The notes beneath the pieces are model-generated. The model was given only the letters and a program-made list of their open reading frames with translations, was not told the DNA's origin and did not search any database. The translations under genes and the position numbers were made by a program. Below are positions 63,869 through 64,000 of a stretch of DNA of 64,000 bases, one piece after another. The DNA lies in the NCBI GenBank assembly GCA_026225945.1, contig JAMJFZ010000769.1, positions 2,332,001 through 2,396,000 of the forward strand. The letters run 5' to 3'. Origin of the DNA: Cricetomys ansorgei. Lineage: Eukaryota; Chordata; Mammalia; Rodentia; Nesomyidae. Each line of letters starts with the position of its first letter. Position 1 is the first letter of the stretch.

Positions 63869-64000
63869 GGGGATGTGTAGGATAACATTGTTTTATGCAT
63901 AGGAAGAAATAAAAGGCTTTATGTTGGATGAATGTCTAGAATATATCAAGAACAGTGAAAAAGTTCTCTGTCTAGTGCTGCATGAATGGTGAGGAAAATA
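63869..64000. other. Unique flank, window end
   Basis: Nothing recognised. Confidence 0.4.

Overview
This window looks like intergenic or deep-intronic DNA of a mouse-like (myodont/muroid) rodent. The evidence is the repeat content: B1 (7SL-derived), B2/B3, B4/RSINE and ID SINEs, rodent-style L1 3' UTRs, MaLR-type LTRs, and older mammalian MIR, MER5A-like and L1M-like relics. The B1 copies share a tail variant (GAGTTACAACAGAGAAAC) that is not the usual Mus form, so I do not assign a genus. The DNA is AT-rich and full of microsatellites.

I find no functional protein-coding gene, no tRNA or rRNA gene and no convincing exon. The open frames present are short (at most 159 codons). The longer ones lie in microsatellites, B1 copies, L1 3' UTRs or LTR elements. 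The one recognisable gene-derived sequence is a minus-strand processed pseudogene of ribosomal protein S8 (about 13.97-14.66 kb), broken by a frameshift and stops.

Layout: 0-8 kb is mostly unique AT-rich DNA with a MaLR-type LTR, a B1, a B2 and an exact 54-bp tandem duplication. At 8.3-10.6 kb is an L1 3' portion (ORF2 end plus 3' UTR) interrupted by a ~740-bp insertion. 11-21.5 kb is sparse, with L1 and MaLR remnants and the RPS8 pseudogene. At 21.5-23.8 kb is a two-LTR non-coding retroelement with an inverted LTR fragment beside it. At 25.9-27.3 kb is an older MaLR-like LTR-internal-LTR structure. 27.5-38.3 kb holds MIR, MER5A, MaLR, ID, B4 and microsatellites. 39-50 kb is rich in B1, B4, B3 and L1 ends. 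At 50.6-50.9 kb is a well-bounded solo LTR with an exact 6-bp target duplication. 51-61 kb is sparse, with a SPIN-like hAT transposon at 58.5 kb. At 61.4-63.9 kb are an L1 3' UTR and a second copy of the two-LTR element.

There are no genes acting together here; the interest is in transposon history. Family names are from recognition of consensus-like phrases by eye, not from a database search. I see no sign of an undescribed functional system.
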